13,094 nucleotides of DNA from GWF2-50-93 sp041666985 (lineage in GTDB: Bacteria; Verrucomicrobiota; Lentisphaeria; Victivallales; GWF2-50-93), in assembly GCA_041666985.1 (NCBI GenBank), contig JBAYFV010000060.1:1-13094 (forward strand), read 5' to 3'. The number at the start of each line of letters is the position of its first letter. Position 1 is the stretch's first letter. Under the pieces are notes generated by a model that was given only the letters and a program-made list of their open reading frames with translations, made no database searches and had not been told where the DNA came from. A program made the position numbers and the translations under genes. Positions 6,694 through 13,094 of this stretch are shown here, piece after piece.

Positions 6694-6713
6694 ACAACTG
6701 CGTTAACTGTCAA

Positions 6714-6747
6714 AAAAAATCCGCAGGTGAAAACCTGCGGATTTTTT
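6714..6747. terminator. Bidirectional intrinsic terminator
   Basis: A perfect 10-bp stem, ATCCGCAGGT (6719-6728) with ACCTGCGGAT (6733-6742), closes a GAAA loop. It is flanked by a run of A on the left (from 6712) and a run of T on the right (to 6747). Read either way it is a GC-rich hairpin followed by U, so it can end both the plus-strand lipoprotein transcript and the converging minus-strand amidase operon. Confidence 0.92.
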
Positions 6748-6776
6748 ATTTGCAATATGTTACGGTGAATCTTGAA

Positions 6777-7793
6777 TCACTTCCCGCTCATCGCACGGTG
6801 GTAGGCTATGATTCCGTCTGCGATTCCAAATGCCAGGCGATCCTGATATGCGCCCGTTCCGAGTTTTCGCTCCTCGTAAAGATTCGACATGAATCCGGTT
6901 TCAACGAGTACTGCCGGGCATGGCGCCTCCTTGAGAACTGCGAATCTCGCATGCTTCACGCCGCGATCCGTCGCTCCCGTGTTTCTCAAAATGCTTCTCT
7001 GGACGTCATAGGCGAGCAGATAATTGTTTTTATTGTTGGCGTTCCCTCTTTCCCTGTTTCCGTTTTTCGCCTTCGCATCGGCCGTCGAAGGTGCACCCTC
7101 AGGAGTAAGGCAGTATGTCTCAATGCCGTTTATTGCGGAAACACCGCGCCCGAGAGAGTTACAGTGAATTGACACGAACAAGTCCGCCTTCACAGCCGAC
7201 GCTTTCCCGGACCTGTCGCCAAGTTCAATGAAAAAATCCTTGTCCCTTGTGAGCATTGCAATATAACCTTTTGCACGGAGAACATCCTTCAGCCTGCGCG
7301 CAATCTGGAGATTGAGATCTTTTTCGCGGTATATCCTCCCCTCGGCGCCATTGTCCCTTCCCCCGTGTCCGGGATCAATCACAATTATCCCGACCTTGTA
7401 TCTGGGGGCTGCCGATCTAATCACCGGATCCAAAAGCAGATTAAAATCAAATTCGCTTACCATCGGCTCCACCCCGGCGACATAAGGGGGAAACATGTAG
7501 TTGACCGTTATGCCATTTATCTTTCCTTCGCGCTTATTGTATACGAATGCGGCATTCGCACTACTGTTGCGCATATCGCAAACCTTATCCCCGACCTGAA
7601 AGTTCATTCCGTAATATTTGGCGACATCCTTCAGGTAAACATAGCGCATGCCGTGGACGCTTGCGTACCTTATATACGGACCCGCTTCAACTTTCACAGC
7701 GGAGCAGGTAAAAAAAAGAAACATAAAAAAACATATGCAAAAACTTCCGCCCCTGAAGTCAAAGGCGCCTTTTAAATTCAATATTTTCCACAT
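6777..7793 (-). CDS. N-acetylmuramoyl-L-alanine amidase (Amidase_3), exported
   Basis: This zinc amidase cleaves the bond between muramic acid and L-alanine in peptidoglycan and would act in the periplasm. Residues about 17-37 form a signal peptide ending VEA-GP. Residues about 40-125 resemble the copper-amine-oxidase-N-like domain found in some amidases (YVYLKDVAKYYG, then INGITVNYMFPP and LLLDPVI). The catalytic Amidase_3 domain spans about 133-334: Zn ligands H143 in DPGHGG, E157 in EKDLNL and H210 in SIHCNS, plus catalytic E298 in LVETGFMSN, are all present. The ATG at 7793 lies 16 bases inside the end of thiD with only a distant AAGG, so translation is probably coupled. It is the last gene of the minus-strand operon. 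Confidence 0.93.
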   Translation of the reverse strand: MWKILNLKGAFDFRGGSFCICFFMFLFFTCSAVKVEAGPYIRYASVHGMRYVYLKDVAKYYGMNFQVGDKVCDMRNSSANAAFVYNKREGKINGITVNYMFPPYVAGVEPMVSEFDFNLLLDPVIRSAAPRYKVGIIVIDPGHGGRDNGAEGRIYREKDLNLQIARRLKDVLRAKGYIAMLTRDKDFFIELGDRSGKASAVKADLFVSIHCNSLGRGVSAINGIETYCLTPEGAPSTADAKAKNGNRERGNANNKNNYLLAYDVQRSILRNTGATDRGVKHARFAVLKEAPCPAVLVETGFMSNLYEERKLGTGAYQDRLAFGIADGIIAYHRAMSGK

Positions 7794-8626
7794 TGTCTGA
7801 TGCTTACCTTGTTAGAATATTTTCCGGCCGGAGGGAACATCGCATATATTCTCCCGCCCGGCATCACAGATTCAACGAGCGAACCGTAGACAAAAGACTT
7901 CGCAGACAGCAACGCCGTCTCCCATGGATGCCCCAATGCGAATCCCGCGGCTATCGCTGCGCTGAAAGTACAGCCGGTCCCATGTCCGGCCCGCGTTTCA
8001 ATCTCCGGACTTGATAATCTATAAAGTCCGCCATCATATGCAACCGCATCAACTTTAATACTTCCTTTAATTTTCAAATGCCCGCCTTTGACAATGCAGC
8101 CGCAATTCCACTTTTCCGCAAAATCAGCCGCCGCTTTCATCATTTCCTCCTCATCCCCTATTTTTCTGCCGAGCAGAAGCTCGGCTTCATGAATATTGGG
8201 CGTCACCCAGGCGGCGACTGGAAAAAGCATGCCTGCAACCGCACTCACGGCATCCTTTTTAAGAAGGACAGCTCCGCTCGTTGAAACCATGACAGGATCA
8301 ACCACGACACTGATTTTTCTTTTTGTTGAAAGAAATTTTGAAACGGCCCTTATTATTCCGGAATCGAAAAGCATGCCCGTCTTAACGCTTCCGACATCGA
8401 ATTCGTCAAACACCGATTCAAGCTGGGCCTTCACCGCTCCCGCCGGCAAAGCATCAACCCTGCGAACTTCGCACGGGTTCTGTGCGGTCACGGCGGTGAT
8501 TGCGGAACAGCCATAAACCCCATAATAAGCGAAAGTCCTGAGATCGGCCTGTATTCCCGCCCCGCCCCCGCTGTCGCTGCCGGCTATTGTCAGGGCAACC
8601 GGGATCTTTTTTGTTTTCTTATTCAA
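7778..8626 (-). CDS. thiD: Hydroxymethylpyrimidine/phosphomethylpyrimidine kinase
   Basis: The 282-residue protein matches ThiD, the ribokinase-fold enzyme that phosphorylates hydroxymethylpyrimidine and then its monophosphate for thiamine synthesis. It shows ALTIAGSDSGGGAGIQADL (11-29), VVDPVMVSTSG (108-118), a KGGH strand (180-183) and the anion hole with catalytic Cys219 in GHGTGCTFSAA. The start is TTG at 8626, supported by AAGGGGG six bases upstream; no ATG lies near enough to the conserved N-terminus. The C-terminal 25 residues (MPGGRIYAMFPPAG and onward) are not typical of E. coli ThiD. It follows the helical protein gene after 12 bases. No THI-box riboswitch is visible, and other thiamine genes are absent from the window. 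Confidence 0.92.
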   Translation of the reverse strand: MNKKTKKIPVALTIAGSDSGGGAGIQADLRTFAYYGVYGCSAITAVTAQNPCEVRRVDALPAGAVKAQLESVFDEFDVGSVKTGMLFDSGIIRAVSKFLSTKRKISVVVDPVMVSTSGAVLLKKDAVSAVAGMLFPVAAWVTPNIHEAELLLGRKIGDEEEMMKAAADFAEKWNCGCIVKGGHLKIKGSIKVDAVAYDGGLYRLSSPEIETRAGHGTGCTFSAAIAAGFALGHPWETALLSAKSFVYGSLVESVMPGGRIYAMFPPAGKYSNKVSIRQCGKY

Positions 8627-8638
8627 ATCAATCCCCCT

Positions 8639-8989
8639 TCAGATCAGAAACTTGGCGGAAGCATCAAGCGCCTTGTCGAGGGCATCTGCGACTTTCGCAG
8701 CAGTTTTCACTGTTTTTATTGTTCTGTCCATTTCCCTGCGCGCGTCCTCAATCTTTCCGACAGAATTCTTCAGTTTGGCCGAAGCTCCTTTAAGCGCCGG
8801 ACTTTTAGCGGAAAAATCCGCACGGTTCAGCTCCGTCAGGATTTCATAGACCTCTCCGGAAAAAGCCTGTATTGAATCTTTGACGCCCGTACTTCCGGCC
8901 TCCCAGTACGCCTTCGCGAGTTCATCGTGAAGTCCCTGCCAGGCTTCCCGCAATTCACGGACTGATATTCCGCAGGTTTTCTTTTTCAT
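8639..8989 (-). CDS. Small helical protein of unknown function
   Basis: I do not recognise a family. The 116-residue product is soluble, with no signal peptide or membrane segment, and is almost wholly alpha-helical. It has three heptad-like stretches (about 10-30, 40-58 and 70-108) and a Lys/Ala-rich C-terminal helix, which suggests a small helical bundle or a partner-binding protein. The ATG at 8989 overlaps the TGA of the HIT gene (ATGA), with GAAGGGAC upstream as ribosome binding site; a longer start at 9010 is less likely. Tight packing between the HIT gene and thiD supports it as a real gene. Confidence 0.75.
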   Translation of the reverse strand: MKKKTCGISVRELREAWQGLHDELAKAYWEAGSTGVKDSIQAFSGEVYEILTELNRADFSAKSPALKGASAKLKNSVGKIEDARREMDRTIKTVKTAAKVADALDKALDASAKFLI

Positions 8990-9495
8990 TTGCCGAGTCC
9001 CTTCTTCCATTCCGCTCTCAGGAAAGAGGCGGTCTCGGCAAGCGACTGGGGTACAACGCGGGTATCGCTTAGAACAGGCATGAAATTAGTGTCTCCGCCC
9101 CAGCGGGGAACAATGTGCAGATGGATGTGCTCTTCAAGACCGGCCCCTGACGCAGCCCCGATATTGAAACCGATATTGAAACCCTGGGGGCGCATCGAGC
9201 GGAGCATTGTTTTTTCAGCCTTGACTGTCATGTCCATTAACTCATGCACGACCTTTTTCTCAAGAAGCGGAAGATCTTTGACATGGGCATACGGGGCAAT
9301 CATGACATGTCCGGAATTGTAGGGATAGCGGTTGAGTATCGCAAAGACATTTTTCCCCCTCGCGATTACCATGTCCTCGTCTTCACTGTCAAAACATTTC
9401 TGCTTTCCGCAGAGGAAGCATTTGTCAGTTTTTTCAGATGTGATGAACTTTATCCTCCACGGCGCCCATAAGGGCCTCTGCCTGTTTACGCCCAT
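8986..9495 (-). CDS. HIT-family nucleotide hydrolase/phosphorylase (Ap4A phosphorylase-like)
   Basis: A 169-residue histidine-triad protein with the motif H123-I-H125-L-H127-I-V-P-R-W. It opens with LWAPWR, typical of the bacterial ATP adenylyltransferase/Ap4A phosphorylase-like branch. C26 and C29 (CFLC) could bind a structural zinc together with histidines, as in relatives. Members act on dinucleoside polyphosphates or nucleoside phosphoramidates in the cytoplasm; the exact substrate cannot be read from sequence. The segment FNIGFNIGAASGAG repeats FNIG in tandem but fits the family length, so it is not an insertion. GGAAGGAAC sits five bases before the ATG at 9495. It is the first gene of the four-gene minus-strand operon, divergent from rpmE. 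Confidence 0.9.
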   Translation of the reverse strand: MGVNRQRPLWAPWRIKFITSEKTDKCFLCGKQKCFDSEDEDMVIARGKNVFAILNRYPYNSGHVMIAPYAHVKDLPLLEKKVVHELMDMTVKAEKTMLRSMRPQGFNIGFNIGAASGAGLEEHIHLHIVPRWGGDTNFMPVLSDTRVVPQSLAETASFLRAEWKKGLGK

Positions 9496-9524
9496 GACTT
9501 GTTCCTTCCTATGGTTTTTCCTGA

Positions 9525-9553
9525 AACAGAAAAAGAGAGACTTATTGAGTCAA
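9525..9553 (-). promoter_or_regulatory. Weak candidate promoter of the HIT-thiD-amidase operon
   Basis: On the minus strand TTGACT (9553-9548) is followed after 17 bases by TCTGTT (9530-9525). The -35 box is good and the -10 box poor. It is offered because the four-gene operon needs a promoter in this 157-base divergent gap and nothing better is visible. Confidence 0.25.
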
Positions 9554-9623
9554 ATCCGTTTTTTTCTCTTGCATAATCAGCGGAGAGTATTATATTCCGC
9601 ACCTTGTTTCAGAATTTGTTTAA

Positions 9624-9629
9624 TATAAT
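9624..9629 (+). promoter_or_regulatory. -10 box upstream of rpmE
   Basis: A perfect TATAAT lies 24 bases before the rpmE start codon, so transcription would begin just ahead of the TTGGAG ribosome binding site. No good -35 box lies at 16-18 bases; a TTGTTT (9604-9609) is only 14 bases away. The -10 match is strong but the full promoter is uncertain. Confidence 0.4.
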
Positions 9630-9652
9630 TCAATTAATTGGAGTTTCTTTAG

Positions 9653-9859
9653 ATGAAGAAGAAAATACATCCGGAATATGGTCCCTCAAAGATTCACTGC
9701 GCATGCGGCGAAACTTGGGAAACCAACGCCACACGCAAGGAAATCAAGGTCGGCATATGCGCGAAATGCCACCCGTTTTTCACCGGCAAACAGAAACTTA
9801 TTGATACTGCAGGGCGAATCGAGAGATTCAAGCGTCGCTACGATAAAAAAGCTGAGTAG
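9653..9859 (+). CDS. rpmE: Ribosomal protein bL31, zinc-binding form
   Basis: The 68-residue product begins MKKKIHPEYG, has the typical TxGC-region replacement CACGETWETNATR, and ends with the conserved GKQKLIDTAGRIERFKRRY. Four cysteines (16, 18, 36, 39) are all present, marking the zinc-containing C+ form of this large-subunit protein, which lies at the subunit interface. TTGGAG nine bases upstream supports the ATG. A terminator follows at 9872; prfA lies beyond it, an arrangement common in bacteria. Confidence 0.95.
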   Translation: MKKKIHPEYGPSKIHCACGETWETNATRKEIKVGICAKCHPFFTGKQKLIDTAGRIERFKRRYDKKAE

Positions 9860-9871
9860 CTGTCAAAAACT

Positions 9872-9927
9872 GCCGTCTTCACAGAATTTTGCGGATTTCG
9901 CATTATTTGGAAGGCGGCTTTTTTATT
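9872..9927 (+). terminator. Intrinsic terminator after rpmE
   Basis: GCCGTCTTC (9872-9880) pairs with GAAGGCGGC (9910-9918) over nine positions, one of them a G-U wobble. The 29-base loop itself contains a short TGCG/CGCA hairpin (9890-9902). A T-rich tail (TTTTTTTATTTT) starts at 9919. The large loop suggests partial termination, which would let some transcription continue into prfA, for which I see no separate strong promoter. Confidence 0.75.
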
Positions 9928-9940
9928 TTCAACACTTAAG

Positions 9941-9973
9941 ATTTTTTCCATCCCGGAAGAATTAACAGGAAAT
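9941..9973 (+). repeat. 33-base repeat, copy 1, including the ribosome binding site before prfA
   Basis: This segment closely matches 12853-12885, about 30 of 34 aligned positions with two single-base gaps. Its core is TCCCGGAAGAATTAACAGG. In this copy the AACAGGA part serves as a ribosome binding site, five bases before the ATG at 9976. Confidence 0.6.
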
Positions 9974-9975
9974 CA

Positions 9976-9993
9976 ATGGGACAAAGACAATAA
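9976..9993 (+). CDS. Five-codon leader reading frame before prfA
   Basis: ATG-GGA-CAA-AGA-CAA-TAA encodes MGQRQ. It has the best ribosome binding site in the region (AACAGGA, five bases upstream), whereas the prfA ATG at 9995 has none at normal distance. Its UAA stop ends one base before the prfA ATG (TAAGATG). Ribosomes terminating here could restart at prfA, so this may be a translational coupling minicistron. It may also be chance, with prfA using the same binding site at long spacing. Confidence 0.35.
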   Translation: MGQRQ

Positions 9994-9994
9994 G

Positions 9995-11077
9995 ATGACT
10001 CCCCGGGAAATAGCTCCGCATATAGACAAACTGACATCACGACTTGAAGAAGTGAAGGCGAAACTGTCCGATCCCTCCATTTACACGCGCCAGGACGAAT
10101 GCAGGAAAATCTCGCGCGAACACCAGAGGCTCGAGGATTTTTTCAAGAACTACAACAGGTGGATTGATTTCATAAGTCAGCTTGAAGAAAACAGGAAGAT
10201 GATTGTCAACGAGCAGGATCCGGAGCTGAAAGCGCTCATAACCTCGGACATCCAGAATCTCGAGGTCGAAATCGAGGCTCTCGACAAAAAACTGAGAATG
10301 GCGCTCATCCCGCAGGATCCGAATGACTCAAAAAATATAATCGTTGAAATAAGGCCGGCTGCCGGCGGTGAAGAGGCTTCCCTTTTTACAACAGAACTTG
10401 CACGGATGTATCAGCGCTATGCGGAAACCAAGGGTTGGAAGTACGACATACTTGAACTCAGTTCAAGCGGCGGCAATGGCGGAACAAAGGAAATAGTCTT
10501 CTCTCTTTCCGGCGACAACGTTTATTCACGCATTAAATACGAAGGCGGCGTACACAGGGTTCAGCGCGTTCCCGAAACAGAGGCGAGCGGCAGAATCCAT
10601 ACATCCACTGTCGCCGTCACAGTCCTTCCGGAAGTCGAAGAACTTGAAGTCGAGCTCAAACCCCAGGATTTGAAATTCGACGTGTTCAGGGCTTCCGGCA
10701 ACGGCGGACAAAGCGTCAACACCACGGACTCGGCGGTCAGGGCGACTCATATCCCGACCGGCATAAGCGTGGCAAGCCAGCAGGAAAAGTCACAGCACAA
10801 GAACAAGGATATCGCACTGAGGATACTGCGTGCCAGAATCTATGAAATCCAGAAAGCCGAGGAGGACGCGAAACACGCGGAGACCAGGCGCTCCCAGGTC
10901 GGAACCGGCGACCGAAGCGAAAAAATAAGGACTTACAATTTCCACCAGAACAGGGTCACCGATCATAGGTTCGGGATCACAATCCACAATCTCCCCGGAA
11001 TTCTGGAAGGCGGTCTGGACGACCTGCTGGACCAGATAATCCTGACGGACTGCGAGAGAAAGCTCAAGGCCCTATGA
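9995..11077 (+). CDS. prfA: Peptide chain release factor 1
   Basis: The 360-residue protein releases finished polypeptides at UAA and UAG codons. An N-terminal helical domain (about 1-105) leads to IVEIRPAAGGEEASLF (110-125), then the codon-recognition motif P193-E194-T195 in VQRVPETEASGR (the PxT motif that marks RF1 rather than RF2), and the catalytic G237-G238-Q239 in ASGNGGQSVNTTDSAVR. The C-terminal part has the usual RSQVGTGDRSEKIRTYNFHQNRVTDHR. The length matches E. coli RF1. Its stop is TGA, which RF1 itself does not read. The methyltransferase gene prmC, often next to it, is not in the window; glnS follows after 75 bases. Confidence 0.96.
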   Translation: MTPREIAPHIDKLTSRLEEVKAKLSDPSIYTRQDECRKISREHQRLEDFFKNYNRWIDFISQLEENRKMIVNEQDPELKALITSDIQNLEVEIEALDKKLRMALIPQDPNDSKNIIVEIRPAAGGEEASLFTTELARMYQRYAETKGWKYDILELSSSGGNGGTKEIVFSLSGDNVYSRIKYEGGVHRVQRVPETEASGRIHTSTVAVTVLPEVEELEVELKPQDLKFDVFRASGNGGQSVNTTDSAVRATHIPTGISVASQQEKSQHKNKDIALRILRARIYEIQKAEEDAKHAETRRSQVGTGDRSEKIRTYNFHQNRVTDHRFGITIHNLPGILEGGLDDLLDQIILTDCERKLKAL

Positions 11078-11081
11078 TAAA

Positions 11082-11110
11082 AATCATTCCGCATTTCCGT
11101 GTAAATGATT
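11082..11110. repeat. Small inverted repeat between prfA and glnS
   Basis: AATCATT (11082-11088) and AATGATT (11104-11110) form a 7-base AT-rich inverted repeat with a 15-base loop. It is too AT-rich and lacks a T run for a terminator; a weak operator or chance are both possible. Confidence 0.25.
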
Positions 11111-11152
11111 GTTAACCATGATATATTCAACTCTTTCTGGAAGGGAAAAAAC

Positions 11153-12844
11153 ATGCCATCCGAAAACACGGCCTCTCCGTCAAGCTTCATTCATGGGATA
11201 ATTGAAGAGGATTTGAAAAACAGCAAGAACAACGGGAAGGTGAATACGCGCTTTCCTCCGGAACCCAACGGTTATCTGCATATCGGGCACGCAAAATCAA
11301 TCTGCCTGAATTTCGGAACTGCTCTCAAGTACAACGGCATCTGCAATCTCCGGCTCGACGACACAAATCCAAGCAAGGAGGAAATCGAATACGTCGATTC
11401 GATCAAGACGGATGTGAAATGGCTCGGATTCGACTGGGACAACCGCGAATATTATGCCTCCGACTACTTCGAGCAGCTTTACGGATACGCTGTCGAACTT
11501 ATCAAAAAGGGCGGGGCTTACGTCTGCGACCTCAACGCCGAGGAGATAAAGGAATACCGCGGAAAACTCACTGAAGCAGGAAAGGACAGCATCTACCGCA
11601 ACCGTTCCGCACAGGAGAACCTCGACCTGTTCCAGAGAATGCGCGCCGGAGAATTTCCGGACGGCTCGCGAACACTTCGCGCAAAAATAGACATGAACTC
11701 CCCGAACATCCACATGCGGGATCCTGTCATCTACCGGATTCTGAGGGCGACACATCACCGCACCGGCGACAAGTGGTGCATTTATCCCATGTATGATTTC
11801 GCACACTGCATCTCGGACGCAATTGAAGGCATAACCCATTCGATATGCACCCTTGAGTTTGAAATACACCGTCCACTCTACGACTGGATTCTCGACCATA
11901 TTTCCGTGCCGTGTCATCCGCAGCAGATAGAATTCGCCAGACTTAATCTCTCATACACGGTCATGAGCAAACGCAAACTCCTCCAGCTCGTGCAGGAACA
12001 ACTCGTCAGCGGCTGGGACGATCCGCGCATGCCCACAATGGCCGGAATGAGAAGGAGGGGATATACGCCCGAGGCAATCCGGAATTTCTGCGAAACGATA
12101 GGCGTGACGAAATATAACAGCCTGACGGACATGGCCCTTCTCGAACACTGTGTCAGGGATGATTTGAACAAAAAGGCGCCCAGGGTTCTCGGAGTCCTGC
12201 GTCCGCTCAAAGTTGTCATAGACAATTATCCGGAAAACCAGACCGACCAACTCGATGCAGTGAACAATCCGGAAGACCTTTCCGCCGGAACAAGAAAAAT
12301 CCCGTTCTCGAAAATCATCTATATCGAACAGGATGATTTCAAGGAAAACCCTCCCAAAGATTATTTCCGTCTTGCACCCGGGAAAGAAGTGCGTTTCAGA
12401 TATGCCTACCTTGCCACATGCACAGGGGTTGTAAAAGATCCTGCAAGCGGACAGATCATCGAAATTCACTGCAATTACGATCCGGCTACAAGAGGAGGGA
12501 ACACTCCGGACGGCAGAAAGGTGAAAGGCACCATCCACTGGGTTTCCGCAAAACATGCGGTGGACGCGGAAATAAGGCTTTACGGGCGGCTTCTGACCGT
12601 CGCCGATGTTTCAGCCGAAGAAGGGGATTTCAAATCGTTCCTCAACCCGAACTCCCTTGAAGTACTGAAAAACTGCAAACTTGAACGGAGCCTTGCCGAC
12701 GCAAAATCCGGAAGCCTTTTCCAGTTTGAAAGACAAGGCTACTTCTGCTGCGATCCAGATTCAAAACCGGAAAAACCAGTATTCAACAGGATAGTACCGC
12801 TCAAGGATTCCTGGGCCAAGACAGAAAAAGGGCGGAAGAAGTAA
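11153..12844 (+). CDS. glnS: Glutaminyl-tRNA synthetase
   Basis: This 563-residue class I aminoacyl-tRNA synthetase charges tRNA-Gln with glutamine. It shows RFPPEPNGYLHIGHAKS with HIGH at 43-46, the KMSKS-type loop VMSKRKL (270-276), WDDPRMPTMAGMRRRGYTPEAIRNFC, and the two C-terminal anticodon-binding beta-barrels (PFSKIIYIEQDDF, DGRKVKGTIHWVSAKHA, FQFERQGYFC, and the end KPVFNRIVPLKDSWAK). All match bacterial GlnRS rather than the GluRS-like enzymes. A start at 11105 is open, but the ATG at 11153 has GGAAGGG at proper distance and gives the expected N-terminus. Having GlnRS suggests that Gln-tRNA is made directly rather than only through the GatCAB route. Confidence 0.97.
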   Translation: MPSENTASPSSFIHGIIEEDLKNSKNNGKVNTRFPPEPNGYLHIGHAKSICLNFGTALKYNGICNLRLDDTNPSKEEIEYVDSIKTDVKWLGFDWDNREYYASDYFEQLYGYAVELIKKGGAYVCDLNAEEIKEYRGKLTEAGKDSIYRNRSAQENLDLFQRMRAGEFPDGSRTLRAKIDMNSPNIHMRDPVIYRILRATHHRTGDKWCIYPMYDFAHCISDAIEGITHSICTLEFEIHRPLYDWILDHISVPCHPQQIEFARLNLSYTVMSKRKLLQLVQEQLVSGWDDPRMPTMAGMRRRGYTPEAIRNFCETIGVTKYNSLTDMALLEHCVRDDLNKKAPRVLGVLRPLKVVIDNYPENQTDQLDAVNNPEDLSAGTRKIPFSKIIYIEQDDFKENPPKDYFRLAPGKEVRFRYAYLATCTGVVKDPASGQIIEIHCNYDPATRGGNTPDGRKVKGTIHWVSAKHAVDAEIRLYGRLLTVADVSAEEGDFKSFLNPNSLEVLKNCKLERSLADAKSGSLFQFERQGYFCCDPDSKPEKPVFNRIVPLKDSWAKTEKGRKK

Positions 12845-12887
12845 CAAGGGAAATTTTTCCCTCCCGGAAAAATTAACAAGGAAATTT
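12842..12887 (+). repeat. Direct repeat overlapping the glnS stop, plus copy 2 of the 33-base repeat
   Basis: TAACAAGGGAAATTT (12842-12856, beginning with the glnS stop) recurs as TAACAAGGAAATTT (12874-12887), 32 bases apart. The interval 12853-12885 is also the second copy of the segment found before prfA (9941-9973). AGGGAA/TTCCCT (12847-12852 and 12857-12862) can form a short hairpin, but no T run follows. No clear glnS terminator is seen. A 15-codon frame from TTG at 12886 lies just after the repeated ribosome-binding-like AAGGA, but is too short to call. Confidence 0.5.
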
Positions 12888-12962
12888 GAAGTTCCTTATG
12901 CTCAATTATATCGCCCTTCAGTCTGAACGATAAAACCTGATACACAATCTTGCTCGTCTATT

Positions 12963-12991
12963 TTTAAATTTTCAACATAATTTAGTATAAC
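12963..12991 (+). promoter_or_regulatory. Candidate promoter before the right-hand tail
   Basis: TTTAAA (12963-12968) and TATAAC (12986-12991) are 17 bases apart within a very AT-rich stretch. The sequence turns GC-richer soon after 13000, as would fit a transcript starting near 12998. Matches in AT-rich DNA are easily fortuitous. Confidence 0.35.
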
Positions 12992-13013
12992 TTTGAAATT
13001 ACGGAAGCAACTG

Positions 13014-13094
13014 ATGGAAGCGGCGGAACACCTTACACATAGCCAGCGGTCTAGAGCTAAGCACGATGCAGTCAAGTCCGCCTGCTGGGGTTCC
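13014..13094 (+). CDS. Possible start of an unidentified gene, cut by the window edge
   Basis: From the ATG at 13014 a frame stays open for 27 codons to the end of the window. It has GGAAG six bases upstream and a candidate promoter at 12963-12991. The predicted start (MEAAEHLTHSQRSRAKHD) matches nothing I recognise. The same stretch has complementary segments, GGCGGA (13022-13027) with TCCGCC (13077-13082) and GCAG (13068-13071) with CTGC (13082-13085), so a structured RNA is an alternative. Confidence 0.25.
   Translation, partial: MEAAEHLTHSQRSRAKHDAVKSACWGS

Noticed and set aside
8627..8640. Thiamine (THI-box) riboswitch before thiD
   Set aside because: Only 12 bases separate thiD from the upstream gene, and no THI-box motif is visible there.
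11297..11917. 206-codon minus-strand frame inside glnS
   Set aside because: It is antisense to well-conserved GlnRS motifs and has no recognisable domain, so it is a shadow frame.
12886..12933. 15-codon frame from TTG (or 11 codons from ATG at 12898) after glnS
   Set aside because: It is too short, has an unusual start or poor spacing, and has no other support.

Overview
The window looks like chromosome of a Gram-negative bacterium of middling GC content. Two lipoprotein signal peptides, an exported cell-wall amidase and periplasmic sensor domains point to a diderm envelope. A bacterial-type GlnRS, the ketol-acid reductoisomerase variant and a DUF3568-like lipoprotein would fit the PVC/Lentisphaerota-Kiritimatiellota neighbourhood, but that placement is a weak inference. 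No mobile element, CRISPR array, tRNA or rRNA gene was recognised.

Layout. (1) 1-1020, minus: N-terminal part of a membrane sensor protein with two PAS domains, cut by the window edge, with a good promoter at 1099-1127. (2) 1021-1565: intergenic region between divergent genes, with a candidate ilvC promoter and a small palindrome. (3) 1566-6693, plus: ilvC, overlapped by one base by a gene for an unusual HTH-receiver protein; an exported haem-domain (ethylbenzene-dehydrogenase-like) protein; a structured gap with a candidate promoter and operator; a membrane histidine kinase; and two small lipoproteins. A bidirectional terminator (6714-6747) closes the run. (4) 9495-6777, minus: compact operon of a HIT-family nucleotide enzyme, a small helical protein of unknown function, ThiD and an N-acetylmuramoyl-L-alanine amidase. 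Coding regions overlap or nearly touch throughout. (5) 9653-12844, plus: translation genes rpmE (with its own terminator), prfA and glnS. (6) 12845-13094: AT-rich spacer with repeats, then a GC-richer tail that may start another gene or RNA.

How the parts may work together. Group 5 is ordinary translation machinery and group 4 mixes housekeeping functions. The most interesting part is group 3. There a receiver protein with an N-terminal excisionase/MerR-like DNA-binding domain is coupled to a branched-chain amino-acid gene. It is followed by a secreted putative haem-binding protein, a histidine kinase with a cysteine-containing periplasmic sensor region, and two lipoproteins. This could be an envelope redox or haem signalling module, but that is inferred from gene order and domain content only.
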